This document shows positions 50,206 through 59,688 of a stretch of 64,000 nt of DNA, in pieces. The notes beneath the pieces are model-generated. The model saw only the letters and a list, made by a program, of their open reading frames with translations. It was not told the origin of the DNA and did no database searches. Position 1 is the first letter of the stretch; each line of letters opens with the position of its first letter. Position numbers and translations under genes: made by a program. The DNA lies in contig NZ_KE383928.1 of assembly GCF_000422825.1 (NCBI RefSeq), positions 186,001 through 250,000 on the forward strand. The letters run 5' to 3'. This DNA is from Nocardioides insulae DSM 17944. GTDB taxonomy: Bacteria; Actinomycetota; Actinomycetes; Propionibacteriales; Nocardioidaceae.

Positions 50206-51426
50206 ATGACCGGTGTCTTCGAGGTGTTGGAGGGCCTGCCGGCGATCCGCGCCTGGCAGGAAGAGGTGTACGTCGATCTGCATCAGCACCCGGAGCTGAG
50301 CTCGCACGAGACCCGCACCGCGGACGTGGTGGCGGGCCACCTCACCGAGTTCGGCTACCAGGTGCACCGGATCGGCGGGGGTGTCGTCGGCGTCCTGACG
50401 CAGGGGGAGGGCCCGTGCGTTCTGTTCCGAGCCGACATGGACGCACTCCCGGTGACCGAGCAGACCGGCCTCCCGTACGCCTCCACGGTCACTGCCACCG
50501 ACGGGGAGGGCAACACCGTCGGCGTCATGCACGCCTGCGGGCACGACGTACATGTGACCTCGCTGCTCAGCGCCGCCCGACTGCTCGCCGAGTCCCGTGA
50601 CTCCTGGGCCGGCACCTTCCTCGCGCTGTTCCAACCTGCGGAGGAGACCGCCGCGGGCGCACGGGCGATGGTCGACGACGAACTCGTGGCGAGGCTGCCG
50701 CGCCCCGATGTGGCGCTGGCCCAGCACGTGCTGGGCAGTGTGGCGGGCACGGTGGACACCCGGTCCGGTCCGGTGCTGTCGTGTGCCGACAGCATCCGCA
50801 TCACCGTGCACGGCGCCGGTTCCCACGGCGCGATGCCCAATCTCGGGGTCGACCCGGTCGTGGTCGCGGCGGCGATCGTGATGCGGCTCCAGGGGATCGT
50901 GTCGCGCGAGCTCCCACCGGGCGAGCGGGCGGTCGTCACCGTCGGCGCGATCCGTGCCGGGACGAAGAGCAACATCATCTCCGACCGCGCGGAGCTGCTG
51001 CTCAACACCAGGGCCTACTCCGAGGAGATCCGCCTGCAGATCCGCGCGGCGATCGAGCGGATCGTGCGCGGTGAATGCGTCACGTCGGGCTGCCCGAGCG
51101 AGCCGGAGTTCGAGTACTACGACCAGTTCCCGCTGACCATCAACGACGCGGTCACGACCGAGAGGGTCGACGCCGCGCTACGCCGGCATTTCGGCGAGGA
51201 TCGCGTCGGTGAGATGGCGCCCGTCCCGGCGAGCGAGGACTTCAGCCGGATCCCGGACGCGTTCGGCGTCCCGTACACGTTCTGGGGACTGGGCGGCTAT
51301 CCGGAGGGTGTGACGGCGCCCGGCAACCACTCGCCCTTCTTCGCACCGGTTCAGCAGCCCACCCTGGCCACCGGCGCCGAGGCGATCGTCGTCGGCGTCC
51401 TGGCCTACCTCGGCCAGGAGGCATGA
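50206..51426 (+). CDS. M20-family metallo-amidohydrolase
   Basis: The 406-residue protein is of the hippurate hydrolase/N-acyl-amino acid amidohydrolase type. It has DLHQHPELSSHE at the start, FRADMDALPV and the metal site HACGHDVHVTSLL near residue 110. PAEETAAGARAMV carries the catalytic Glu pair. ATG 50206 has AGGGGA 7 bases upstream; a GTG at 50182 is less likely. It removes an acyl group from an amide substrate; the natural substrate is unknown. Confidence 0.88.
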   Translation: MTGVFEVLEGLPAIRAWQEEVYVDLHQHPELSSHETRTADVVAGHLTEFGYQVHRIGGGVVGVLTQGEGPCVLFRADMDALPVTEQTGLPYASTVTATDGEGNTVGVMHACGHDVHVTSLLSAARLLAESRDSWAGTFLALFQPAEETAAGARAMVDDELVARLPRPDVALAQHVLGSVAGTVDTRSGPVLSCADSIRITVHGAGSHGAMPNLGVDPVVVAAAIVMRLQGIVSRELPPGERAVVTVGAIRAGTKSNIISDRAELLLNTRAYSEEIRLQIRAAIERIVRGECVTSGCPSEPEFEYYDQFPLTINDAVTTERVDAALRRHFGEDRVGEMAPVPASEDFSRIPDAFGVPYTFWGLGGYPEGVTAPGNHSPFFAPVQQPTLATGAEAIVVGVLAYLGQEA

Positions 51427-51612
51427 TGAGTGCTGCCGCAGTATCACCCCAGCGCCTTGCGGCGGAGGGCGCAGCGAGCGCGTTCGAGTAGGCGCTCGGA
51501 GCTCAACGGACCGATTCCGCCCCACCTCGTCCTGCGCGAGTCCGTGCCGCCCCCGGACGCAGGAGTGCGCGAACGGCGGCGGAGACGCCCGGTGTCGGGC
51601 ACAATCACCCAC

Positions 51613-52050
51613 GTGAACGACCACGCCGACGTCGCGGCCGCCCAGCCCGGGGTCGCACGGCCGCGGCTCGACCGGACGGTGCTCCTCGGCAACGTGATCG
51701 CGGGAGCCGTGTGGCTGGCGGTGCCGGCGCTCTCCGGCAGCTGGATCCTGGCCCTCGTCGCGATGGCCTACGTCGTCCCGGCCAGTGTCTTCCAGGCCGT
51801 GATCTACGGCCGCGAGTCGCTCTCGGTGCGCCAGGAGCTGCTGGCGTGGGTAGCGCCCTGGCTGGCGGGGGTGGCGATCTGCACCTGGCTGGTGTCCGGG
51901 TCCGGGGGTGAAGGCTCGACCCTGCTGTCGCTCTGGTTCGGGCTGGTCCTCGGCACCGTGGGCTACCTGGCGTGGCAGTTCCTGGCCCTGGCCGTGCGAC
52001 AGTTCCTGACCTGGCGGGCGGGAGCGGCCCCGGACCGGTCCTGCCCGTAG
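51613..52050 (+). CDS. Small four-helix membrane protein, unknown
   Basis: From GTG 51613 the protein has 145 residues and four hydrophobic segments (for example VLLGNVIAGAVWLAVPALSG and WILALVAMAYVVPASVFQAV). The longer frame from 51430 begins with an Arg-rich stretch that looks non-coding. No family was recognised. It ends 39 bp before the convergent DedA gene. Confidence 0.6.
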   Translation: MNDHADVAAAQPGVARPRLDRTVLLGNVIAGAVWLAVPALSGSWILALVAMAYVVPASVFQAVIYGRESLSVRQELLAWVAPWLAGVAICTWLVSGSGGEGSTLLSLWFGLVLGTVGYLAWQFLALAVRQFLTWRAGAAPDRSCP

Positions 52051-52089
52051 CTGCTGCCGGGCTCTGGCAGGTGGACACCTCGCGACCGG

Positions 52090-52575
52090 TCAGTCTGCTG
52101 GCGTGTCCTGGCGGGTGCGGGCGGTGGTGCGGCGTACGGCGATGCCGGCCAGTGCGGCGACGGCGGCGGCCGCCAGGAGCACGATGCCCCACCAGGAGGT
52201 GACCTCGCGGCCGAGCGCGGCGTAGAAGGCCGAGAGACCGATCGTGGTCCAGACCAGAGCCCAGGCGGCGCAGCCGGGAACCATCGCGATCAGGTAGCGG
52301 CGGAAGGGCATCCGCGCCACCCCGGCGCCGGCGTTGACCGCTGTCTGGGCGCCCACGGTCAGGAACGAGACCGTCACCGCAGGTGCCCCCCAACGCTGGA
52401 CCAGGCGCAGGCCACGGTTGGCGGTCTCACCGCTGAGCCAGCGGTGCACCCGCGCGCGCCAGCCGGTGGTGGGGCTGGTGTGCAGGAGGGTCTGGTTGGT
52501 GACGACCCGGGCGACCCAGTAGGTGGCCTGGGCGCGGGCCAGCACGACGCAGAAGAAGAACAACCACGTCCACAT
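52090..52575 (-). CDS. DedA-family membrane protein
   Basis: The 161-residue protein resembles a short DedA/VTT protein. It has an N-terminal membrane helix (MWTWLFFFCVVLARAQATYW), a middle block GLRLVQRWGAPAVTVSFLTVG like the DedA reentrant region, then VARMPFRRYLIAMVPGCAAWAL and a last helix near the C-terminus. DedA proteins are involved in membrane lipid or polyprenyl-phosphate transport. ATG 52575 follows GAGGGA; a GTG at 52602 would add 9 residues. Confidence 0.75.
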   Translation of the reverse strand: MWTWLFFFCVVLARAQATYWVARVVTNQTLLHTSPTTGWRARVHRWLSGETANRGLRLVQRWGAPAVTVSFLTVGAQTAVNAGAGVARMPFRRYLIAMVPGCAAWALVWTTIGLSAFYAALGREVTSWWGIVLLAAAAVAALAGIAVRRTTARTRQDTPAD

Positions 52576-52728
52576 CAGCGTCCCTCGCGTCGCCTCGCCC
52601 ACTACCGACCGCCAAGGTTAGGCGATCCTATTCTTGCTCACCCATTCCGGTGCTGCACGGTCGAGTGGGTCAGCGCGACTCCCTTGAGCACCCCCAGGCG
52701 GGGCGCGCCCGGCCGGGGCTGGACGCCG

Positions 52729-52734
52729 TAGGTT
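52729..52734 (+). promoter_or_regulatory. -10 element of a probable leaderless promoter (VIT transporter)
   Basis: TAGGTT ends 6 bases before ATG 52741, with no ribosome binding site. Confidence 0.55.
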
Positions 52735-52740
52735 GAGCCC

Positions 52741-53481
52741 ATGAGCTCGGAGTCCGCAGGCAGCGACACCCAGGCCGGGCATCCGGGGGAGCCTCATGCC
52801 CAAGAGGGGCTCGGGAACCGACTGAACTGGCTGCGGGCCGGCGTCCTCGGAGCCAACGACGGGATCGTGTCGGTGGCCGGCATCGTGATGGGGGTCGCCG
52901 GCGCCACCACCGAGCGCGGCCCGATCCTGATCGCGGGTGTCGCCGGGCTGGTGGCGGGGGCGCTGTCGATGGCGGCGGGAGAGTACGTCTCGGTCTCCAC
53001 CCAGCGCGACGCCGAGCTCTCCCTCCTCGACCAGGAGCGGCAGGAGCTCGAGGAGATGCCGGAGGAGGAGTACGACGAACTCGCCGGACTGCTCGAGGGC
53101 AAGGGCCTCTCCCCGGAGCTGGCCCGCGAGGTCGCCACCGAGCTGACCGAGCACGACGCCTTCAGCGCGCACGCCGAGATCGAGCTGGGCATCGACCCGG
53201 ACGACATCACCAACCCGTGGCAGGCCGCGCTGGCCTCGATGCTGGCCTTCACCGTCGGGGCCCTGCTGCCGACGCTGACCATCCTGCTGCCCGTCCACCA
53301 CCGCCTCTGGGTGACCGTGGTCGCGGTGGTGGCGGCGCTGGCGTGCACCGGCTGGATCAGCGCCCGCCTCGGGTACGCCGACCCCCGCCGGGCCGTGCTG
53401 CGCAATGTCGCCGGCGGGTTCTTCGCGATGCTGGTCACCTTCCTGGTCGGCTCGGCGCTGGGTGGGGCCGGGGTGGTGTGA
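52741..53481 (+). CDS. VIT1/CCC1-family iron/manganese transporter
   Basis: The 246-residue membrane protein has the CCC1 pattern. GVLGANDGIVSVAGIVMGVAG at residues 34-54 is the first helix, and LVAGALSMAAGEYVSVSTQ is the second. A charged cytoplasmic metal-binding helix follows (ERQELEEMPEEEYDELA). Three further helices lie in the C-terminal half. It should move Fe2+ or Mn2+ out of the cytoplasm. ThpR follows after 2 bases. Confidence 0.9.
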   Translation: MSSESAGSDTQAGHPGEPHAQEGLGNRLNWLRAGVLGANDGIVSVAGIVMGVAGATTERGPILIAGVAGLVAGALSMAAGEYVSVSTQRDAELSLLDQERQELEEMPEEEYDELAGLLEGKGLSPELAREVATELTEHDAFSAHAEIELGIDPDDITNPWQAALASMLAFTVGALLPTLTILLPVHHRLWVTVVAVVAALACTGWISARLGYADPRRAVLRNVAGGFFAMLVTFLVGSALGGAGVV

Positions 53482-53483
53482 GG

Positions 53484-54053
53484 ATGCGGGCCTTCGTCGC
53501 GCTGGTGCCGCCGGAGCCGGCGATCGAGGATCTGGACGACTTCCTGGAGCCGCGCCGGGAGGCGGCGGACTTCCGCTGGAGCGCGCGCGACCAGTTGCAT
53601 GTGACGCTCGCCTTCGCCGCCGACGTACCGGATCGTGCGCTGGACGAATGGATGGAGCGGCTGGAGCGGGCGGCACATCGCCGTACTCCCTTCGACGTGG
53701 CGCTCGCGGGTGGGGGTGCCTTCCCGGACCCGGCTCGCGGCCGGGTGCTGTGGGCCGGTCTGGATCTCGGCCCCGAGGCGGTCACCGAACTCGACCGGCT
53801 CGTCACCGGCGCCCGGGCGGCGACCTCGAAGAGCGGGATCGACGTGGTCGGCCGGCGGTTCCGTCCTCACCTCACCCTCGCCCGGGTGCGGCACCCCCAG
53901 GAGCTGAGCAACTGGGTCCGACTGCTCGACGGTTACCGCGGCCCGGCCTGGACCGCCGACCGCGTCACCCTGATCGCCTCGCACCTGGGGGAGGGGCCGC
54001 GCGGCCGGCCCCGCTATCAGACGATGGCGGATTTCGCGCTCGGCGAGGCATGA
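53484..54053 (+). CDS. thpR: RNA 2',3'-cyclic phosphodiesterase (LigT/ThpR)
   Basis: The 189-residue 2H-phosphoesterase has the two H-x-T motifs HVTLAF (His39) and HLTLAR (near 128). It starts MRAFVALVPPEPA, as is typical. ATG 53484 is 2 bases after the VIT gene stop, so they are probably co-transcribed. Longer upstream frames lie within the VIT gene. Confidence 0.9.
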   Translation: MRAFVALVPPEPAIEDLDDFLEPRREAADFRWSARDQLHVTLAFAADVPDRALDEWMERLERAAHRRTPFDVALAGGGAFPDPARGRVLWAGLDLGPEAVTELDRLVTGARAATSKSGIDVVGRRFRPHLTLARVRHPQELSNWVRLLDGYRGPAWTADRVTLIASHLGEGPRGRPRYQTMADFALGEA

Positions 54054-54071
54054 CGCGGCGGGGCTCGGCAC

Positions 54072-54077
54072 TACCCT
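54072..54077 (+). promoter_or_regulatory. -10 element for a leaderless short frame upstream of the TRIC gene
   Basis: TACCCT ends 6 bases before GTG 54084, which opens a 22-codon frame, not the channel gene itself. Confidence 0.4.
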
Positions 54078-54083
54078 GATCCG

Positions 54084-54152
54084 GTGCCCAGGGAACGCCT
54101 CGTCGCGGTGAATCTCTCCGACCGTCACGAGGACGGCGAGCGATGCTGCTGA
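54084..54152 (+). CDS. Possible 22-residue leader peptide overlapping the TRIC channel start
   Basis: GTG 54084 starts MPRERLVAVNLSDRHEDG and ends ERCC before TGA 54150-54152. Its end overlaps the channel gene start (54143) by 10 bases in another frame. If the leaderless promoter is real, ribosomes must translate this first. It could couple or limit channel synthesis. It could also be chance. Confidence 0.35.
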   Translation: MPRERLVAVNLSDRHEDGERCC

Positions 54153-54757
54153 TCCTCGACCTCCTCGGCCTCTCGGTCTTCGCGGTCTCCGGCGCCCTGG
54201 TGGCGGTACGTCGCCGGCTCGATGTCATCGGGGTGCTGGTGCTGGCGATCGTGACCGGTCTCGGTGGCGGGTGCGTGCGCGACGTACTCATCGGTGCGAC
54301 CCCGCCGGCCGGTCTGGCCGACTGGCGCTATCTGGTCACGGCGGTGATCGCGGGCCTGATCGTCTTCAGGTACCACCCCGCGCTGGGCCGGATGGACACG
54401 CTGATCAATGTGTTCGACGCCTTCGGGCTCGGTCTGTTCTGCGTCAGCGGGGCGCTCAAGGCCACCGAGTACGGTCTCGGCCCCATGCCGGCGGCGCTGC
54501 TGGGCGTGGTCACCGGTGTCGGCGGCGGCATGATGCGCGATGTCCTCGCGGGGCGGGTGCCCGTGGTCATCAGCACCGGTGAGCTGTACGCCATCCCGGC
54601 CACCCTCGGGGCGGCGCTCACGGTGGTGGGGGCCCAGACCGAGTTGCCCACCCTGATGTTCGCCCTGCCCGCCGCCTTCCTCACCATCGCCTGGCGGCTC
54701 GGCGCGATCTGGCGCGGTTGGACCGTGCCACTGCCGAAGCTCTCCGAGGACCACTGA
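54143..54757 (+). CDS. TRIC/UPF0126-family cation channel
   Basis: The 204-residue membrane protein has about seven hydrophobic segments in two related halves. Half 1 has LSVFAVSGALVAVRRRLDVIG and GLGGGCVRDVLIG; half 2 has LGLFCVSGALKATEYGL and GVGGGMMRDVLAG. The repeated GGG-x-x-RD motif is the TRIC/YadS-type pore signature. It probably forms a trimeric monovalent cation channel. ATG 54143 is preceded by GAGGACGGCGAGCG. Confidence 0.9.
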   Translation: MLLILDLLGLSVFAVSGALVAVRRRLDVIGVLVLAIVTGLGGGCVRDVLIGATPPAGLADWRYLVTAVIAGLIVFRYHPALGRMDTLINVFDAFGLGLFCVSGALKATEYGLGPMPAALLGVVTGVGGGMMRDVLAGRVPVVISTGELYAIPATLGAALTVVGAQTELPTLMFALPAAFLTIAWRLGAIWRGWTVPLPKLSEDH

Positions 54758-54922
54758 CCGTCGCTCGCGCACTCCCCGCCCCCTCCCGGTGGGTCGCGCC
54801 CCGGCCGGGCGCATGAGCGGGGAACGCCTGGGCACTAGGAGTGCAGCGGCGTAGGCTGACGGGTTGGTGGCAACTCGACGATCGTGACGTGAACAGTCGG
54901 ATTCGAGTCGGAGGAGGCCCTC

Positions 54923-55279
54923 ATGGCCGGGAAACTGTGGTTCCTCGTGGGTGTCGGAGCCGGGTACGTGCTCGGCGCCCGAGCGGGTCGGGCACGCTAC
55001 GAGCAGATCGCCGCGAAGGCGCAGGGGGTGTGGCACGACCCTCGGGTGCAGGACAAGACCGAACACGCCCAGCAGGTCGTGAAGGACAAGGGTGCTGCCG
55101 CCGCAGCGGTGGTCGCTGAGAAGGCGGCCGAGGCAGGGGCAAAGGTCGCGGAGAAGGTGAAGGAGAAGGTCTCCCCTGAGGAGACCGGCGAGACCGACCC
55201 GACCCGCGCACCGGACCCGCTCACCACGCCCGGCGCCGCGGCCCCGGGCGAGGGCCCCACCAGTCAGGCCGGACCGTGA
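54923..55279 (+). CDS. YtxH-like small protein
   Basis: The 118-residue protein begins GKLWFLVGVGAGYVLGARAGR, a single short membrane-like segment followed by Arg residues. It continues as a long Ala/Lys/Glu amphipathic helix and a Pro-rich tail. YtxH-like proteins are often stress-related; function here is unknown. A strong GGAGGAGG site precedes ATG 54923. The next gene starts in its last codon. Confidence 0.75.
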   Translation: MAGKLWFLVGVGAGYVLGARAGRARYEQIAAKAQGVWHDPRVQDKTEHAQQVVKDKGAAAAAVVAEKAAEAGAKVAEKVKEKVSPEETGETDPTRAPDPLTTPGAAAPGEGPTSQAGP

Positions 55280-56430
55280 GCGACGCACCGACCAGGCCGG
55301 GATCCCGGGAGGGTGCTCCCGGGGGAGGCGCTGGCTCGGCGGGTGCCGACGGATCGGATGCCGCCGCGCCCGACGCCGGCGAGGAAGCGGATTCGACCCT
55401 GCAACTGACCAAGCGGTCCTGGCTCTATGTCGCTCGCAAGACGATGCGCGAGTTCGGCGAGGACCAGTGCACCGACCTCGCCGCCGCGCTCACCTACTAC
55501 TCCGTGCTGGCGATGTTCCCGGCCGCGATCGCGACCCTGTCACTGGTCGGACTGGTCGGCAACCCCGAGCGGACCGTCGACACGATGGGACAGATCCTGC
55601 GGGATCTGGGCGCGTCGAGCGCCGCCGAGACCCTCGAACCGACACTGACCAGGCTCAGCCAGAACCAGAGCGCGGGCCTGGGCTTCATCATCGGACTCGC
55701 GCTCGCGGTGTGGTCGGCGTCCGGCTACGTCAGCGCGTTCGGGCGCGGGATGAACCGTGTCTACGACGTCGAGGAGGGGCGACCCGTCTGGAAGTTCCGC
55801 CCGGTGATGCTGGTCGTCACCCTGATCACGCTGGTGTTGACCGCGCTGGTCGCGCTCAGCCTGGTCCTGACCGGCCCCGCCGCCCGGGCCGTCGGCGACG
55901 TGATCGGCCTCGGGGACACGGCGGTGACCGTCTGGCGGTTCGCGAAGTGGCCGGTGATGCTCCTCGTGGTCATCATCATCGTGGCGCTGCTCTATTACGC
56001 CACGCCCAACGTCAAGCAATCGAAGTTCCGGTGGATCTCGGTCGGCTCGGTGGTCGCGATCCTGACCTGGATCGTGGCCTCGGCCCTGTTCGGCTTCTAT
56101 GTCGCGAACTTCTCCAGCTACGACCGCACCTACGGTTCCCTGGCGGGCGTGATCGCCTTCCTGCTGTGGCTGTGGATCACCAACCTCGCACTGCTCTTCG
56201 GGGCCGAACTCGACGCCGAGCTCGAGCGGAGCCGGCAACTCCAGGCCGGTCTGCCGGCCGAGGAGTTCATCCAGCTCCCGCCGCGGGACACCAAGAAGAG
56301 CGAGAAGGCCGCCCGGAAGCGGGAGGAGGACATCGCCCAGGGCAAGGCCCTTCGCCTGACCCACGGTGAGACCACCGACCTGGACGAGGCCACCAGCGGG
56401 GCCTCCGATACTGCGCCGGGCAAGACCTGA
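55276..56430 (+). CDS. YihY/BrkB-family membrane protein
   Basis: The 384-residue protein has a disordered N-terminal tail of about 50 residues, then the YihY domain with about six helices. It starts with DQCTDLAAALTYYSVLAMFPA and has GFIIGLALAVWSASGYVSAF, NRVYDVEEGRPVWKFR and GVIAFLLWLWITNLALLFGAEL. The family was once called ribonuclease BN by mistake; it is a transporter or membrane protein of unknown substrate. A charged C-terminal tail follows the last helix. GTG 55276 overlaps the YtxH-like gene. Confidence 0.9.
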   Translation: MSDAPTRPGSREGAPGGGAGSAGADGSDAAAPDAGEEADSTLQLTKRSWLYVARKTMREFGEDQCTDLAAALTYYSVLAMFPAAIATLSLVGLVGNPERTVDTMGQILRDLGASSAAETLEPTLTRLSQNQSAGLGFIIGLALAVWSASGYVSAFGRGMNRVYDVEEGRPVWKFRPVMLVVTLITLVLTALVALSLVLTGPAARAVGDVIGLGDTAVTVWRFAKWPVMLLVVIIIVALLYYATPNVKQSKFRWISVGSVVAILTWIVASALFGFYVANFSSYDRTYGSLAGVIAFLLWLWITNLALLFGAELDAELERSRQLQAGLPAEEFIQLPPRDTKKSEKAARKREEDIAQGKALRLTHGETTDLDEATSGASDTAPGKT

Positions 56431-56450
56431 GCAACCGCGGCCCCGCTCCC

Positions 56451-57875
56451 TCAGGGCAGGTGGCGGAGGATGTCCTCGACCCGTTCCTTGGCGTCGCCGA
56501 AGAGCATCCGGGAGTTGTCGCGGAAGAAGAGCGGGTTCTGTACGCCGGCGTACCCGGTGGCCATCGAGCGCTTGAAGACGATCACCTCGCCGGCCTCCCA
56601 CACCCGCAGCACCGGCATGCCGGCGATGGGGGAGCCGGGGTCCTCGGCGGCAGCGGGGTTGACGGTGTCGTTGGCGCCGATGACCAGGACGACGTCGGTC
56701 TCGGCGAGGTCGTCGTTGATCTCGTCGAGCTCGAGGACGATGTCGTAGGGCACCTTGGCCTCGGCGAGCAGCACGTTCATGTGGCCGGGCAGGCGGCCGG
56801 CGACCGGGTGGATGCCGAAGCGGACCTCGACTCCGCGGGAGCGCAACTGAGCGGTGAGCTCGGCGACGGGGTACTGCGCCTGGGCCACGGCCATGCCGTA
56901 CCCGGGGGTGATGACCACCGAGGACGCGCCGGCCAGCACTTCGGCGGCCTCCTCGGCACCGATCTCGCGGTGCTCGCCGTGGTCGGCCTCCTCGCCGCTG
57001 GGGGCCTCGATGCCGAATCCGCCGGCGATGACGGAGATGAAGGAGCGGTTCATCGCCTTGCACATGATGTAGCTCAGGTAGGCACCGGAGGCGCCGACCA
57101 GCGCACCGGTGACGATCAGCAGGTCGTTGTCGAGCAGGAAGCCGGAGGCCGCGGCGGCCCAGCCGGAGTAGCTGTTCAGCATCGACACGACGACCGGCAT
57201 GTCGCCGCCGCCGATGCTGGCGACCAGGTGCCAGCCGAGCAGCAGGGCCAGGATGGTCACCGCGATGAGCAGCCACAGCGCCGGTGAGATCACGAACCAG
57301 ACGGTGAGGACGACGAAGGCGGCCAGGGCGCCGAGGTTGAGGTAGTTCTTGCCGGGCAGCACCAGGGGTGCGGAGGAGATCCGGGCGGACAGCTTGAGGA
57401 AGGCGACGATCGAGCCGGTGAAGGTGACCGCGCCGATGAACACGCCGATGAACACCTCGGCGCTGTGGATGCCGAGCATGTCGGTACGTCGCAGCAGGAT
57501 CGCGGCCGGGTGCAGCGGATGGGCCTCGACGTGGAGGTAGCCGTTCCAGCCGACCAGGACCGCGGCCAGACCCACGAAGCTGTGCAGCAGCGCGATCAGT
57601 TCGGGCATCCCGGTCATCTCGACGGTGCGCGCACGCTGCAGGCCCACCAGAGCGCCGACGACCATGGCCGCGACCAGCAGCGCGAAGGCTCCGGACCCGA
57701 GCCCGTGGTCGAAGGCCAGGGCGATGGTGGCGACCAGGGCGATCGCCATGCCGATCATGCCGAAGGTGTTGCCGGTCCGGGCGGTCTCGTGCCTGGACAG
57801 GCCGGCCAGGGCGAGGATGAACAGCAGCCCGGCGACGACGTACGCCGCCGTGCTGGCGGTCTCGATGGTGATCAC
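56451..57875 (-). CDS. pntB: NAD(P) transhydrogenase subunit beta
   Basis: The 474-residue subunit has an N-terminal membrane domain of about eight or nine helices and the NADP-binding domain III. Domain III shows [20 protein letters not shown] near residue 312, [32 protein letters not shown] and [11 protein letters not shown]. With PntA it couples proton flow to hydride transfer from NADH to NADP+. It is 7 bp downstream of pntA and ends 21 bp from the convergent YihY gene. Confidence 0.95.
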   Translation of the reverse strand: MITIETASTAAYVVAGLLFILALAGLSRHETARTGNTFGMIGMAIALVATIALAFDHGLGSGAFALLVAAMVVGALVGLQRARTVEMTGMPELIALLHSFVGLAAVLVGWNGYLHVEAHPLHPAAILLRRTDMLGIHSAEVFIGVFIGAVTFTGSIVAFLKLSARISSAPLVLPGKNYLNLGALAAFVVLTVWFVISPALWLLIAVTILALLLGWHLVASIGGGDMPVVVSMLNSYSGWAAAASGFLLDNDLLIVTGALVGASGAYLSYIMCKAMNRSFISVIAGGFGIEAPSGEEADHGEHREIGAEEAAEVLAGASSVVITPGYGMAVAQAQYPVAELTAQLRSRGVEVRFGIHPVAGRLPGHMNVLLAEAKVPYDIVLELDEINDDLAETDVVLVIGANDTVNPAAAEDPGSPIAGMPVLRVWEAGEVIVFKRSMATGYAGVQNPLFFRDNSRMLFGDAKERVEDILRHLP

Positions 57876-57882
57876 TTCCGCC

Positions 57883-59415
57883 TCAGCTCCTGGAGAACAT
57901 GCCGAGCATCCGCCGGGTCACGGCGAAGCCACCGAAGATGTTGATGCTCGCGACCAGCACGGCGACGAACGCCAGCGCGCTGATCAGCCGGTTGGGGTCG
58001 CCGATCTGCAGGATCGCGCCGACCACGATGATCCCGGAGATCGCGTTGGTCACCGACATGAGCGGGGTGTGCAGCGCGTGGTGCACGTGCCCGATGACGT
58101 AGAACCCGATCACCACCGCGAGCGCGAAGACGGTCAGGTTGCCCTGGAGCTGGGGCGGGGAGAGGGCGATCAGGGCGAAGAGCGCGGCGGCGGCCACCGA
58201 GACCACGGTGACCTTCCCGCTCTCGGTCAGGGCCGGCCTCTTCTCGGCGGGTGCCGCCACGGCTGCGGGAGCAGTGGGGGCCGGGGCCGCGGAGACCTGC
58301 ACCGGCGGCGGCGGCCACAGGACCTCGCCGGACCGGGTGACGGTGAGCCCACGCTGGACGACGTCCTCGAGGTCGAGGGTGAGCTGACCGTCCTTGCCGG
58401 GCGTCAGCAGCGTCATCAGGTTGACCACGTTGGTGCCGTAGAGCTGCGAGGTCTGGGCGGCCAGCCGACCCGGCAGGTCGGTGTAGCCGAGGATGATCAC
58501 GCCGTTCTCGGTGACGGTCCGCTGCCCGGGGACGGTGAGCTCACAGTTGCCGCCGGTCGCCGCCGCCATGTCGACGATCACGCTGCCCGGCCGCATCGCG
58601 GCCACGGTCTCGGCGGTGATCAGCGTCGGGGCGGGACGGCCCGGGATCAGCGCGGTGGTGATCACGATGTCGGCCGCGGTCGCCTCCTCGGCGTACATCA
58701 CCGCGGTCGCCAGCTCCTGCTCGGCGGTCATCTCCTTGGCGTAGCCGTCGGAGCTGACCTCGGTCTCCATCTCCACGGTCACGAAGTCGCCGCCCATCGA
58801 GGCGACCTGCTCGGCCACCTCCGGACGGACGTCGAAGGCGCGGACGATCGCGCCCATCGAACCGGCCGCACCGATCGCGGCCAGTCCCGCGACCCCGGCG
58901 CCGACCACGAACACCCGGGCCGGGGGAACCTTGCCCGCCGCGGTGACCTGGCCGGTGAACATCCGGCCGAACTCGTGCGCCGCCTCGACCACCGCGCGGT
59001 AGCCGCCGACGTTGGCCATCGAGCTCAGCACGTCCATCGACTGCGCGCGGCTGATCCGCGGCACCGCGTCCAGGGCCAGCGCCGTCACGCCCCGAGCGCC
59101 CAGCGACTCGACCAGTTCGGGGCTGCGTGCGGGGGCCATCATCGCGACCACCGTGGCGCCCTCGCGCAGCCGAGCGATCTCGTCCTCGGTCGGTGCATCG
59201 ATCTTGACCACGACGTCGGCGGCCCAGACCTCCTCGGCCGTGCCGACCCGTCCGCCCGCCTCGAGGTATGCGGCATCCGCCTGGTCGGCGTATCCGCCCG
59301 CACCCGACTCCACCACCACGTCGTAGCCGAGTCTGACCAACTTCGCGGTCGTGGCGCCCGTCGCCGCGACCAGGGTCTGTCCCGGCGCGGACTCCTTCGG
59401 GATCCCGATCAGCAC
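57883..59415 (-). CDS. pntA: NAD(P) transhydrogenase subunit alpha
   Basis: The 510-residue subunit starts [17 protein letters not shown], with GTG 59415 preceded by AAGGAGG. The NAD-binding domain has [20 protein letters not shown] near residue 172 and [16 protein letters not shown]. The C-terminal 110 residues carry about four membrane helices, as in the E. coli two-subunit form. An Ala/Pro linker (residues 375-395) joins the two parts. The divergent gap 59416-59688 contains the leaderless promoter of the next gene and a small GGCCCGA/TCGGGCC hairpin. Confidence 0.95.
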   Translation of the reverse strand: MLIGIPKESAPGQTLVAATGATTAKLVRLGYDVVVESGAGGYADQADAAYLEAGGRVGTAEEVWAADVVVKIDAPTEDEIARLREGATVVAMMAPARSPELVESLGARGVTALALDAVPRISRAQSMDVLSSMANVGGYRAVVEAAHEFGRMFTGQVTAAGKVPPARVFVVGAGVAGLAAIGAAGSMGAIVRAFDVRPEVAEQVASMGGDFVTVEMETEVSSDGYAKEMTAEQELATAVMYAEEATAADIVITTALIPGRPAPTLITAETVAAMRPGSVIVDMAAATGGNCELTVPGQRTVTENGVIILGYTDLPGRLAAQTSQLYGTNVVNLMTLLTPGKDGQLTLDLEDVVQRGLTVTRSGEVLWPPPPVQVSAAPAPTAPAAVAAPAEKRPALTESGKVTVVSVAAAALFALIALSPPQLQGNLTVFALAVVIGFYVIGHVHHALHTPLMSVTNAISGIIVVGAILQIGDPNRLISALAFVAVLVASINIFGGFAVTRRMLGMFSRS

Positions 59416-59675
59416 CGTGCCTCCTTGGCATGTCTCGTCAGCCACCCCGGGCCGGCAGCGTGCGTCGTGCACCGCGTCGGCGTACCGCCGTCGTGCACGC
59501 CGTCCTGGCCGACGCGCTCCGAGGTGGGTGGCCTCAACCTACTGACCTGACGACGAACCGGGCAGCGACGTTCATCACGTGGCACATGGGCCCGATCTGT
59601 GCAGGTCGGGCCGGATCCGGGCGCTCGCTTCGACCACGCGCGCGCACACAGGTACTGCGCGGGAGCGGATCCTCC

Positions 59676-59681
59676 TAGCGT
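59676..59681 (+). promoter_or_regulatory. -10 element of a probable leaderless promoter (ABC exporter)
   Basis: TAGCGT ends 7 bases before GTG 59689. No ribosome binding site is visible. Confidence 0.55.
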
Positions 59682-59688
59682 CGGGCGC

